Positions 56,661-64,000 of a stretch of DNA of 64,000 bases are shown here, piece by piece (position 1 is the stretch's first letter; each line of letters opens with the position of its first letter). A model generated the notes under the pieces. That model searched no databases and was not told the DNA's origin. It saw nothing but the letters and a program-made list of their open reading frames with translations. This stretch comes from Eleusine coracana subsp. coracana (lineage: Eukaryota > Streptophyta > Magnoliopsida > Poales > Poaceae): assembly GCA_032690845.1 (NCBI GenBank), contig CM064427.1, forward strand, positions 21,797,164 to 21,861,163, given 5' to 3'. Position numbers and translations under genes: made by a program.

Positions 56661-57732
56661 GGAGGGTGTGCCTTCACACTCAACACACACCACAAGAAGC
56701 ATTTCTCTATTGCTAGTAGTAGTTCTTGGAGTTTTAGTGGAGTTAGGCTGAGTCTAGAGCTCTCTAGTCCCAAGTCTTCACTTGGAATTGGTATGGCTCT
56801 TGTATCTTTTCCCTTTTGTAAGACTTTGCTCTTATCAATATATATATATTTTCTATATAGTTGTGCTTGGGTCATGAGTTTCTTGTTTGATATTGTGATC
56901 CATATATGTGATAGTATAGTCTACTTGTGTGATAGTAGTTTATATTTATTATACTACTATTGTCATGCTAGTTATATACCGTCACTATAGTCTAGTTTAT
57001 ATGTAATAGTCTCTATGCTTAGTTTTAGCTGATAAAGTATAGCATGGGTTTGGTGATCGTATTCGTACGGTAGCTCTGCCTCGTTAATAGTAATCGCGGA
57101 GGGGCAGAGTGCTCTTTGGTCATGCAAGTATGGTATTTGGGTGACTGATTTGCATCAATTATTCGTTAGTCTACTGGTTCGTTGAGGTAGGCGGCAGGTG
57201 GTGACAGCCCTGTCCGTCCTTTGAAATCCTCCCCGCTAGGCTAGTGCGTAGGCTCTTGGCGGAAGTCGCCTGTGGATGCAGGGGTAAGTCCGTGCCTGAA
57301 GTGCTATACTATTGACTGCTGAACCTGAGTGTGGGTCTGTATGTATTCTACTTAGGCTATGCAACTGTATAGGAATGTATAGTAGGAGTAGCTTAGCCTA
57401 GTCTTTCCTCCACTAGACTTTATTTATTTAGTAGGAATCTTCTGTGTGTGTCACACTACCCGGTTATTATCATGTACCCGCCTGTCTTGGTTAGATATCC
57501 TTGCTAATTGTTAACATGATCTTATATGTTAGTAACGCTTCTTGATCATAACCTTCCTTTGGGATAAACAAATACGATACCCTGAATACTTCCGGGTGAA
57601 ATGCTACAGCGGTATTCTCCGTGCGCTTGCGGATTTTACCTACTTGACTCTGGGACATATTAGTGAACCGTTTCTGGCGCCGTGCCGGGAATGATTTATT
57701 AATATGGCTTAGCAAAAGTCAACAAGCATTTC

Positions 57733-57750
57733 TGGCGCCGTTGCCGGGGA
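57733..57750 (+). other. Z primer-binding site (tRNA-Asp)
   Basis: TGGCGCCGTTGCCGGGGA, 8 bp after the LTR; its first 16 bases are fully complementary to the plant tRNA-Asp 3' end. Confidence 0.9.
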
Positions 57751-57870
57751 AGGCGTATGATTTAAGAAAAATTACTAATGTATATAGTAGTGTTGCAATT
57801 ATTAAGGCTATCTCCTAGGCAGGCTAACCTTGCTTTGTTTTCTGCATTTTGTATGAAAACAGGGTAGTGT

Positions 57871-59412
57871 ATGACTGGTTTCGACTTGCCGACAAACTTC
57901 ACTGAAGATCCTGAGTCACTCCTGAGAAGGACGCGAGCTAGGCTCACCCCTCCTCGTAAGGAGACTCGGCTAATCGAACCTGTCATTCCCGCACCATCAA
58001 GCTCTAAGCAAATGGCCGACAAGACCCTCCGCGAGTTCTCCGCTCCCTCCGCCGCCAACATCCCTACGGGACCAGCTGGCAATGTGGGAGATGCGAACTT
58101 CGAGATCAAGACCGGTCTCATCACCATGGTGCAGGCTAGCCCATTCTGTGGGAAAGCCAATGAGAACGCTAGTGCTCATCTCCAGCAATTCCTCGAGATT
58201 TGCAACACGTTCAAAATGAAGGACGTCACCCCCGACGCTGTTCGCCTTCGACTGTTCCCGTTCTCTCTCTTTGGGAGAGTGAGACAATGGTTCTACGCAA
58301 ACCCTGAAGCTGTGAACACTTGGGAGAAGTGTTCAGCTGCGTTCCTTGCAAAGTTCTTCCCGCTGGGCAAGACCAATGCCCTCCGCGGAAGGATCTCAAG
58401 CTTCCAGCAGGAGTCGAAGGAGTCGATTCCTGAGGCATGGGAGAGGCTCCAGGAGTACATCCTGGCATGTCCCCACCACGGGATGGATGATTGGCTGATC
58501 ATCCAGAACTTCTACAACGGGCTTACTCCGTCGGCCCGCGACCACCTCGACGCTGCTGCTGGTGGAGCCTTCTTCTCGCTCACTGTAAGCAAGGCAAAAG
58601 ATTTGATCGAGAAGATGGTGTCCAACCAAGGTTGGAATGAAGAGCGCATCCAACCTCGCCAGCGAGGCATGCACTCCGTCAAGGAGGTTGACATGCTCGC
58701 CGCCAAGATTGACCTTCTCATGAAAAAGATGGACGACCAAGCCAATGGAGAAGTGAAAGCCCTAGACGCTCGTATGACTTGCGAGGTTTGTGGCAACACG
58801 GGACACTCAGGCAATGACTGCCCTGAGGCCCGTGAGGACGCAATGTTCATGGGCAACAACAACAACAACGGCTACCGTCCACAAGGAGGTCAAAGTTGGG
58901 GTCCACCACGTCCCAACTACCAAGGAGGTAACTCTGGCAACTTCTCTGGTTTTAATTCCGGTTATAATCAGCCCTCCTTGAAAGATCTTGTGTTTGGTCA
59001 AGCTAAGGTTAATGATAACATCAGTAAAAAGCTTGCCACCACTGATAGGACTCTTGAGAGCATCCACACTAAGATAGAGGGTGTTTCCTCTGCTCTCAAG
59101 AATCAGCTGAGCTTTAATAAAATGATAGAAACCCAATTAGCTCAGTTAGCTGCTGCTGTTCCTACTACTGAGTCAGGGAAAATCCCGGGGCAACCCGAGA
59201 CCCCCTTAGAAAATGTTAATGCGGTTACCACGAGAGGAGGTAAGTCCACTCGGGATCCGCCATACCCTAACCATGCAGGAAAGGACACATCAGCTGAGAA
59301 GCCGGCAGAAGAAGAAGAACTGCCGCCCAGGAAAATGGCCCCACATGAGTTCTATGACACGAACCTCATGCCGTTTCCTGAAAGAAGAAGGACAGCCTCA
59401 TCACATTCATGA
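57871..59412 (+). CDS. gag: Z Gag polyprotein (513 residues)
   Basis: Capsid/nucleocapsid protein that packages element RNA in cytoplasmic particles. The start ATG 57871 (MTGFDLPTNFTEDPESLLRR) follows GAAAACAGGGTAGTGT, conserved in X. Retrotrans_gag core lies at about residues 75-235 (DANFEIKTGLITMVQASPFC, LFPFSLFGRVRQWFY, WEKCSAAFLAKFFPLGKTNA, CPHHGMDDWLIIQNFYNGL). A CCHC zinc knuckle CEVCGNTGHSGNDC spans residues 304-317. Asn/Gly-rich and Gln-rich segments follow, then ENVNAVTTRGGKSTRDPPYP. The last nine residues are out of the ancestral frame: the frame was shifted by the deletion that removed the protease domain. The stop overlaps the ATG of the next frame (ATGA, 59409-59412). Intact and possibly translated. 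Confidence 0.95.
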   Translation: MTGFDLPTNFTEDPESLLRRTRARLTPPRKETRLIEPVIPAPSSSKQMADKTLREFSAPSAANIPTGPAGNVGDANFEIKTGLITMVQASPFCGKANENASAHLQQFLEICNTFKMKDVTPDAVRLRLFPFSLFGRVRQWFYANPEAVNTWEKCSAAFLAKFFPLGKTNALRGRISSFQQESKESIPEAWERLQEYILACPHHGMDDWLIIQNFYNGLTPSARDHLDAAAGGAFFSLTVSKAKDLIEKMVSNQGWNEERIQPRQRGMHSVKEVDMLAAKIDLLMKKMDDQANGEVKALDARMTCEVCGNTGHSGNDCPEAREDAMFMGNNNNNGYRPQGGQSWGPPRPNYQGGNSGNFSGFNSGYNQPSLKDLVFGQAKVNDNISKKLATTDRTLESIHTKIEGVSSALKNQLSFNKMIETQLAQLAAAVPTTESGKIPGQPETPLENVNAVTTRGGKSTRDPPYPNHAGKDTSAEKPAEEEELPPRKMAPHEFYDTNLMPFPERRRTASSHS

Positions 59413-59681
59413 AGAACTTCCTTGAGAAGGAAAAGGTTGCACAGCAACAACTGATGAAGGCAAGGAGGCAAAGGTCACACATTAAGCAACAGCCTCCAAA
59501 GTCCACAAGGCAGCAACCTCCGAGGTCTGCCAAGAAACAGGCTGTGAAGCCTGCAAAACCGCAGCCTCCGAAGCCCGAGAAGCCACCGACCGCAACAAAG
59601 ACCAAGAAGGTGTGGCGAGTGAAACAAGAAGCATCATCCGTGTCTTCATCTCCGGGACCGGACAACGCTTCATCGAGCTGA
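59409..59681 (+). CDS. Z Lys/Pro-rich Gag-protease tail in a shifted frame
   Basis: A 90-residue frame, MKNFLEKEKVAQQQLMKARR onward, with repeated QPPKS/QPPRS phrases and KKVWRVKQEASSVSS at the end. It is the counterpart of the tail at 47100-47376 and 31863-32000. The tail frame is open only back to a TGA at 59379, so the tail was severed from Gag when the protease-coding segment was lost. Expression would need reinitiation at the ATGA overlap or a frameshift; I cannot tell whether it is made. Confidence 0.6.
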   Translation: MKNFLEKEKVAQQQLMKARRQRSHIKQQPPKSTRQQPPRSAKKQAVKPAKPQPPKPEKPPTATKTKKVWRVKQEASSVSSSPGPDNASSS

Positions 59682-60429
59682 ACGCCGGAGAAAAGTCCCG
59701 CTCGTCGGACTTTAAAAGGTGAGTCCTCGCCGGGAGGTTAAACCGGTAGTTATCCATATTTGCTCTTTTAATTGCATATTTGCTTTCCACCACATTTTGA
59801 TTTTTCCCGACCACTGCATTTCTGCATTTTTGAATTTTTCCAGCCACCTTGGAATTTTTCAAAACTCATTTGCATTTTTGAAAATTTAGAAAATAGGTTT
59901 TTGGGCTTTCCATTTTGAAAAGATATTTTGTCGAGCTTTTTGAGCAAAAAGGCAGCAGGGGACAAATCCCCTAGCCGTTGGGGAACACATAGGAAAAAGG
60001 GGGCTGCCAGGAGGCCCACCTGCCAGGTCGGCCGACCTGGTGGGGTTGGCCGACCCCCTGGCCCCACCTTTTCCTGTGCTCCTTTCTCCCAACGGCTATA
60101 TGGCCGTTGCTCTGTCCCTTTCTAACGGCCATCTTGCTTCCTTGGCTATAAACCGCCCAGGAGGAGGAGCTTCACCACTCCAAGCTCATCTTTCACTCCC
60201 CTCCTTTGCTCACTTGTTGCTCTCCCAAAATTTCGTGTTCTTCAACTTTACTACAGCCCCAAAAACCCAAAAAAAAATATTTCCCCTCTGTTTTAGTGCA
60301 TTTGCAAGTTGTTGTGAGAAGAAAACCAATTTCGGAGAAACTCGGGTTTGTCGTTTTCACTAACGCTCACCCGAACACTTGTTCGATCTTGTTTTTGTTC
60401 TTGTCTTGTGTTTGTTCTTGTGTGCAGCC
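59682..60429 (+). promoter_or_regulatory. Z linker with palindromes, TATA box and acceptor-like site
   Basis: Non-coding. Holds CCAGGTCGGCCGACCTGG (60023-60040), a second imperfect palindrome centred 18 bp on (60042-60057), TATAAA at 60147, and a pyrimidine-rich tract ending TGTGCAG at 60427, two bases before the ATG of the second ORF. Layout parallels the LTR U3. Confidence 0.5.
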
Positions 60430-61722
60430 ATGTTCAACCGAATGAAGCAAGTCGCCGGAATCAAGCGGAGAAAAAGCACTCGTGCAAGCACGAGTCAAGC
60501 ATCCTTCGTCGAGCTCACACCAAGTCCGAGGCATGGTGACCCCGAAGCTGAAATTCCGGAGGAAAGGCCGGCCTTGCTCATCACCGAGAAGCATCTCGAC
60601 ATCAAGGACGACCGCGAGGGCCAAGCCATCGCGCTCATGAGAGAACGGCCATTCGCCCACACCCGACGCTTCGATCCGGACTTCCTCGAGAAAATAGGTA
60701 TGAGAGAAGAATTTGCCTCTATTTTTCGCACTATGGGTTGGCTAAATTTCGTAGAAGTAGATGAGCCGGGTTCTCGTTTGCTTACTATGCAGTTTTTATG
60801 CACCCTTAGAAAGTATGATGAAGGCATTTCTTTTCGCTTGTTTGGGCAAAAGCGTTTGGTCACATGGGGTGATCTTCATGCTATGCTAGGTCTAAATCCT
60901 AAATGTAGGCTAGACTTAGATAAAGCGCTAAAGGGGTTCCATAAAGAAAGTTTTTGGAAAAAGATTTCCGGAAACGAGTGGGGTCCCAAGCCTAGAACAA
61001 GTGCCATCCATAATCCTACACTTAGATTTATGCATGTGTGGTTGGCTATGACCTTGTTTCCTCGAGGTGACATTAGGGTTGTCCGGCAAGATGAATTGAA
61101 AATACTTTATGCCATGGTTAAGAAAATTAGGGTGTCACCCGCGGAATGCATGATTGATCAATGGTTAGACAATATAAAGTTGACAGGACCAATTGAGTGC
61201 ACCTCTTTAGTTACTCGCATTGCGTAGAAGTGTGGTCTACTTGAGAATGTTCATGTTGAATATTTGACGGTAGATAGAGAATTTCTAGGCGAGGACTATT
61301 TTGTGCAAGGACATACTTTGAAACATGGTCCAAATAATACCTTGATCTATCACTTTCCCGGGTATACAAATGAATTCCCGTTACCTAACCCGGGTCTTCG
61401 TTTGTATCACTGTCGGGCACTAACCCTCCCACTTGAGCCAGTGGGAGAAGTTCGCAGGCATAGTGTTTCAGGGCGACCGACACGTTCCCGTAGGCATATG
61501 GAGCCTACACCGGAGTTTCACACTCCGACCGGAGATCCGGTATGGGAGCAGCCCCCGCCACAAGACGAGGCGGGTGCATCAACATGGCAGGCCGGAGCAT
61601 GGGAATCTCAGTACGATTACCCCATGCAGACATCATCAAGTTCAAGCAGACCGCCATCCTTTGCCACTCGGTCATTCTCATCCCGTGGGTTCCGTGAACT
61701 CAACTATGGGTGGCCGAGTTGA
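60430..61722 (+). pseudogene. Z second ORF (Athila ORF-1-like), one stop
   Basis: Start ATG 60430 (MFNRMKQVAGIKRRKSTRAS), chosen because it follows the acceptor-like CAG; the longer frame from 60379 would add a 17-residue hydrophobic leader. Basic Ser-rich N-terminus, then REEFASIFRTMGWLNFVEVD, SRLLTMQFLCTLRKYDEG, ISFRLFGQKRLVTWGDLHAM, IHNPTLRFMHVWLAMTLFPR and DELKILYAMVKKIRVSPAEC. A single TAG at 61225 interrupts it; the same frame continues (VDREFLGEDYFVQGHTLKHG) to 61722. The class is found as an extra ORF in Athila/Tat elements; molecular role unknown. Confidence 0.8.
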
Positions 61723-61919
61723 CAAGGAGGGTGAATGACATTGATTTGCGCACCGAGAGCATGCAACAAACTCTCACGCAACATGTCGCCGACACCCAGC
61801 AATGGCAGAATTTCAGCGACAACCAATTCCGCCAGCTGAACGCGATGATGGCTCAGAATCAGAGCAATTGGGATGCCTTCTTCCGCTCCCAAGGCTACGA
61901 CCCGAACCAGCAGATATGA
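61710..61919 (+). pseudogene. Z second ORF C-terminal coiled-coil end in a shifted frame
   Basis: Reads AELTRRVNDIDLRTESMQQT, QWQNFSDNQFRQLNAMMAQN and ends DAFFRSQGYDPNQQI. The heptad-like pattern suggests a coiled coil. It overlaps the end of the preceding frame (61710-61722), so one small frameshift separates it from the main body. Confidence 0.7.
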
Positions 61920-61927
61920 GCAAGAAC

Positions 61928-61941
61928 AAGCTTGGGGGAGG
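61928..61941 (+). other. Z internal polypurine-like tract
   Basis: AAGCTTGGGGGAGG, nearly the W polypurine tract, but 318 bp upstream of the 3' LTR. The bases directly before the LTR (GTTCTAAG) are not polypurine. Confidence 0.7.
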
Positions 61942-62259
61942 ACCTCCCTTCTCACGGTAACTTGTATCTTTCCCCTTCCCTTTATTTCTTGCATTTGCTA
62001 AATCTGAAAATCCAAAAAAAAAATTTATAAAATCTGAAAACCATAAAAATTTACAAAAGAACAAAAATATTTCCCCTTTTCATGCGCGGTATGAATGTGT
62101 ATAATTTTCCTATGTTGAGATGATGAATAGTTGCTCTGTCCTTTATTCCTCTCTAATGCTAGTTTACAACTTAGTACTCTCTCAAGAGTTAGATTTGTTG
62201 ATAAATCTTGCCTTGAACTTGAATCTTGTGGGTAGCATATGCATTCTCTAGTTCTAAGT
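61942..62259 (+). other. Z 3' untranslated region
   Basis: AT-rich, non-coding, with an A-run near 62010. Confidence 0.7.
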
Positions 62260-63790
62260 TGTTGACGGCTGTTAAGTACCATTTTTAACCGTCAACTATA
62301 CTCAAATAAAGGAGAATTTGGCATTTCATACACGCATGCTTTAGCACAATAATTTAGTTCCACTTGTACTTGGAGAACTTTGTGCATGCAGGAGGAAATG
62401 TGAAGGAAACACCTCAAAAGGCAAGAAAACACACTTTCGACCAATCAGAGAGTGCCACATGGACGTCACACAGATTGAAGGGCCCATTTTCAGCACTTAA
62501 CCGACGTAACTCCCTGTAATACCGCGCAAACCGACGTCAGGGCCCACAGGACAGCCACCCGGAGAAAGCACAGGCCAGGAGGGGCCACCCCCAGGTCGGC
62601 CGACCTGGCCGGGCGCCTTCTCCGCCTGGGCTTCCACGTGTTGGCTCCTCCGCGACTCCTGATGACGGTTTGAGGTGCCTTCCGTGGCGGTTACTCTCCC
62701 TTGCCGACCTATTGAGGCTATAAATAGGAGGGTGTGCCTTCACACTCAACACACACCACAAGAAGCATTTCTCTATTGCTAGTAGTAGTTCTTGGAGTTT
62801 TAGTGGAGTTAGGCTGAGTCTAGAGCTCTCTAGTCCCAAGTCTTCACTTGGAATTGGTATGGCTCTTGTATCTTTTCCCTTTTGTAAGACTTTGCTCTTA
62901 TCAATATATATATATTTTCTATATAGTTGTGCTTGGGTCATGAGTTTCTTGTTTGATATTGTGATCCATATATGTGATAGTATAGTCTACTTGTGTGATA
63001 GTAGTTTATATTTATTATACTACTATTGTCATGCTAGTTATATACCGTCACTATAGTCTAGTTTATATGTAATAGTCTCTATGCTTAGTTTTAGCTGATA
63101 AAGTATAGCATGGGTTTGGTGATCGTATTCGTACGGTAGCTCTGCCTCGTTAATAGTAATCGCGGAGGGGCAGAGTGCTCTTTGGTCATGCAAGTATGGT
63201 ATTTGGGTGACTGATTTGCATCAATTATTCGTTAGTCTACTGGTTCGTTGAGGTAGGCGGCAGGTGGTGACAGCCCTGTCCGTCCTTTGAAATCCTCCCC
63301 GCTAGGCTAGTGCGTAGGCTCTTGGCGGAAGTCGCCTGTGGATGCAGGGGTAAGTCCGTGCCTGAAGTGCTATACTATTGACTGCTGAACCTGAGTGTGG
63401 GTCTGTATGTATTCTACTTAGGCTATGCAACTGTATAGGAATGTATAGTAGGAGTAGCTTAGCCTAGTCTTTCCTCCACTAGACTTTATTTATTTAGTAG
63501 GAATCTTCTGTGTGTGTCACACTACCCGGTTATTATCATGTACCCGCCTGTCTTGGTTAGATATCCTTGCTAATTGTTAACATGATCTTATATGTTAGTA
63601 ACGCTTCTTGATCATAACCTTCCTTTGGGATAAACAAATACGATACCCTGAATACTTCCGGGTGAAATGCTACAGCGGTATTCTCCGTGCGCTTGCGGAT
63701 TTTACCTACTTGACTCTGGGACATATTAGTGAACCGTTTCTGGCCCCGTGCCGGGAATGATTTATTAATATGGTTTAGCAAAAGTCAACA
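62260..63790 (+). mobile_element. Z 3' LTR
   Basis: 1531 bp, five substitutions from the 5' LTR by my count. Two of these fall in the last 60 bases, one changing the LTR-internal PBS-like copy. Confidence 0.97.
62719..62726 (+). promoter_or_regulatory. Z 3' LTR TATA box
   Basis: TATAAATA at the position equivalent to 56653. Confidence 0.7.
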
Positions 63791-63795
63791 ATAGC
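63791..63795. repeat. Z target-site duplication, right
   Basis: ATAGC, matching 56189-56193. Confidence 0.9.
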
Positions 63796-63836
63796 ACCGC
63801 GCCTTGATACCGGGTAACCAATACACGTGCCAACTC

Positions 63837-63998
63837 CTAGGCACTCTGGTCATCCGAAAGTGGAGTTGGTGGCTGATCGAAGCCATAGCACCGCGCCTTG
63901 AGTCGCTCGAACTCCTCCACCATCGCATCATGGTTGTTCCTCCATTGGGACGTGGCGTCCTCCACGCGCTCGATGTAGTGCATGTTGTTGTCGAGGTA
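63837..63998 (-). pseudogene. U2 second ORF, C-terminal end
   Basis: Reverse strand, partial at the window edge: YLDNNMHYIERVEDATSQWR, then NNHDAMVEEFERLKARCYGF and DQPPTPLSDDQSA with a stop at 63837. Aligns with YIDNNYRYVDRI and VEEFEQLKAGYYGSDHPPPP of U (to 30324). Confidence 0.75.
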
Positions 63999-64000
63999 CC

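Larger units (their letters stand above)
56194..57724 (+). mobile_element. Z 5' LTR
   Basis: TGTTGACGGC ... AAAGTCAACA, 1531 bp, with inverted ends TGTTGAC/GTCAACA. A perfect 18-bp palindrome is at 56525-56542, TATA at 56653, and a PBS-like copy at 57675-57690. Confidence 0.97.
56194..63790 (+). mobile_element. element Z: complete, young, pol-less Athila/Tat-type LTR retrotransposon
   Basis: Two 1531-bp LTRs, TSD ATAGC, PBS, gag, gag tail, linker, second ORF. Total 7597 bp. I counted five substitutions and no indels between the LTRs. At a commonly used grass rate of 1.3e-8 per site per year this gives roughly 0.1 million years. Protease, reverse transcriptase, RNase H and integrase are absent. 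It resembles the described class of LTR elements that keep only gag, but has an extra ORF. It inserted into U2. Confidence 0.95.
53502..64000 (-). mobile_element. element U2: reverse-strand relative of U, split by Z, runs off the window
   Basis: Reverse strand: second-ORF end (63998-63837), 3' untranslated part (63836-63796, then 56193-54591), polypurine tract, 3' LTR (54576-53502). The flanking left base pairs cannot be tested for a TSD because the other end lies outside. Confidence 0.75.

Noticed and set aside
56471..56875. 134-residue reverse-strand frame, repeated at 62537-62941
   Set aside because: It occurs twice only because it lies in both Z LTRs; it is antisense to the LTR and resembles no family.
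57675..57690. this PBS-like sequence as the true Z primer-binding site
   Set aside because: It lies inside the LTR, is present in both LTRs, and lacks one base of the tRNA complement; the site at 57733 follows the LTR end directly.
57491..57715. 74-residue reverse-strand frame, repeated at 63557-63781
   Set aside because: Antisense to the LTR end; presence in both copies follows from LTR duplication.
57871..59412. host zinc-knuckle (CCHC) protein gene
   Set aside because: The frame is flanked by LTRs with a TSD and aligned along its length with X and U gag; it is an element gene.

Overview
The window looks like an intergenic, repeat-dense block from a grass (Poaceae) nuclear genome. I see no convincing intact host gene. 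Almost everything recognisable is a transposable element: Ty3/Gypsy elements of the Athila/Tat type with a tRNA-Asp primer-binding site, a Tekay-like Gypsy family with LTRs over 3 kb, a Copia fragment, an L1-type LINE fragment, CACTA and PIF/Harbinger DNA transposons, a SINE, and solo LTRs. Many are nested, and several boundaries are fixed by target-site duplications (TSDs) readable in the sequence.

Layout. 1-2279 appears to be the right part of a CACTA element that starts outside the window. 2306-4056 is a 5'-deleted Copia element with an inverted LTR piece at its left edge. 5.1-5.9 kb has weak gene-like open frames, including an arabinogalactan-peptide-like one. 6.2-7.7 kb is a SINE split by a non-autonomous CACTA. 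8204-12582 is a very long solo LTR (TSD CATTT) split by a second solo LTR. 12.6-13.4 kb is a LINE end. 14441-15125 and 15365-18050 are two Harbinger elements (TSD TTA), the second carrying a broken Myb/SANT ORF1. 18.1-20.0 kb is a degenerate repeat remnant with a CT microsatellite. 19982-23215 is the 3' end of a reverse-strand Tekay-like element.

23.2-64 kb is a pile of Athila/Tat-type elements, named here U, X, W, Y, Q, T and Z. U (23678-31001, +) sits in a reverse-strand X relic. An X fragment (31002-32832, -) abuts W (32833-40177, +), which has no coding capacity. Then come Y (about 40178-44598, -), X (44599-about 49137, +), Q (-) inside a second Q copy, a Gypsy leader with the start of gag (T), and a reverse-strand U copy (53502 to beyond 64000). 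That last copy is split by Z, a complete young element at 56194-63790 (LTRs of 1531 bp, five differences counted, TSD ATAGC).

How they work together. U, X and Z each carry gag and a second Athila-type ORF, U and X also a protease-like domain, but no reverse transcriptase, RNase H or integrase. Since Z inserted recently, an autonomous partner elsewhere must have supplied those enzymes. The most unusual signals are: paired short palindromes at fixed spacing (18 bp in X, Y, Q, Z; about 21 bp in U), placed about 85-120 bp upstream of TATA boxes both in LTRs and upstream of the second ORF; tandem 58-64 bp reiteration of the primer-binding segment; two sequence modules shared by otherwise different LTRs; and a triplicated, catalytically dead protease-like domain in Y.
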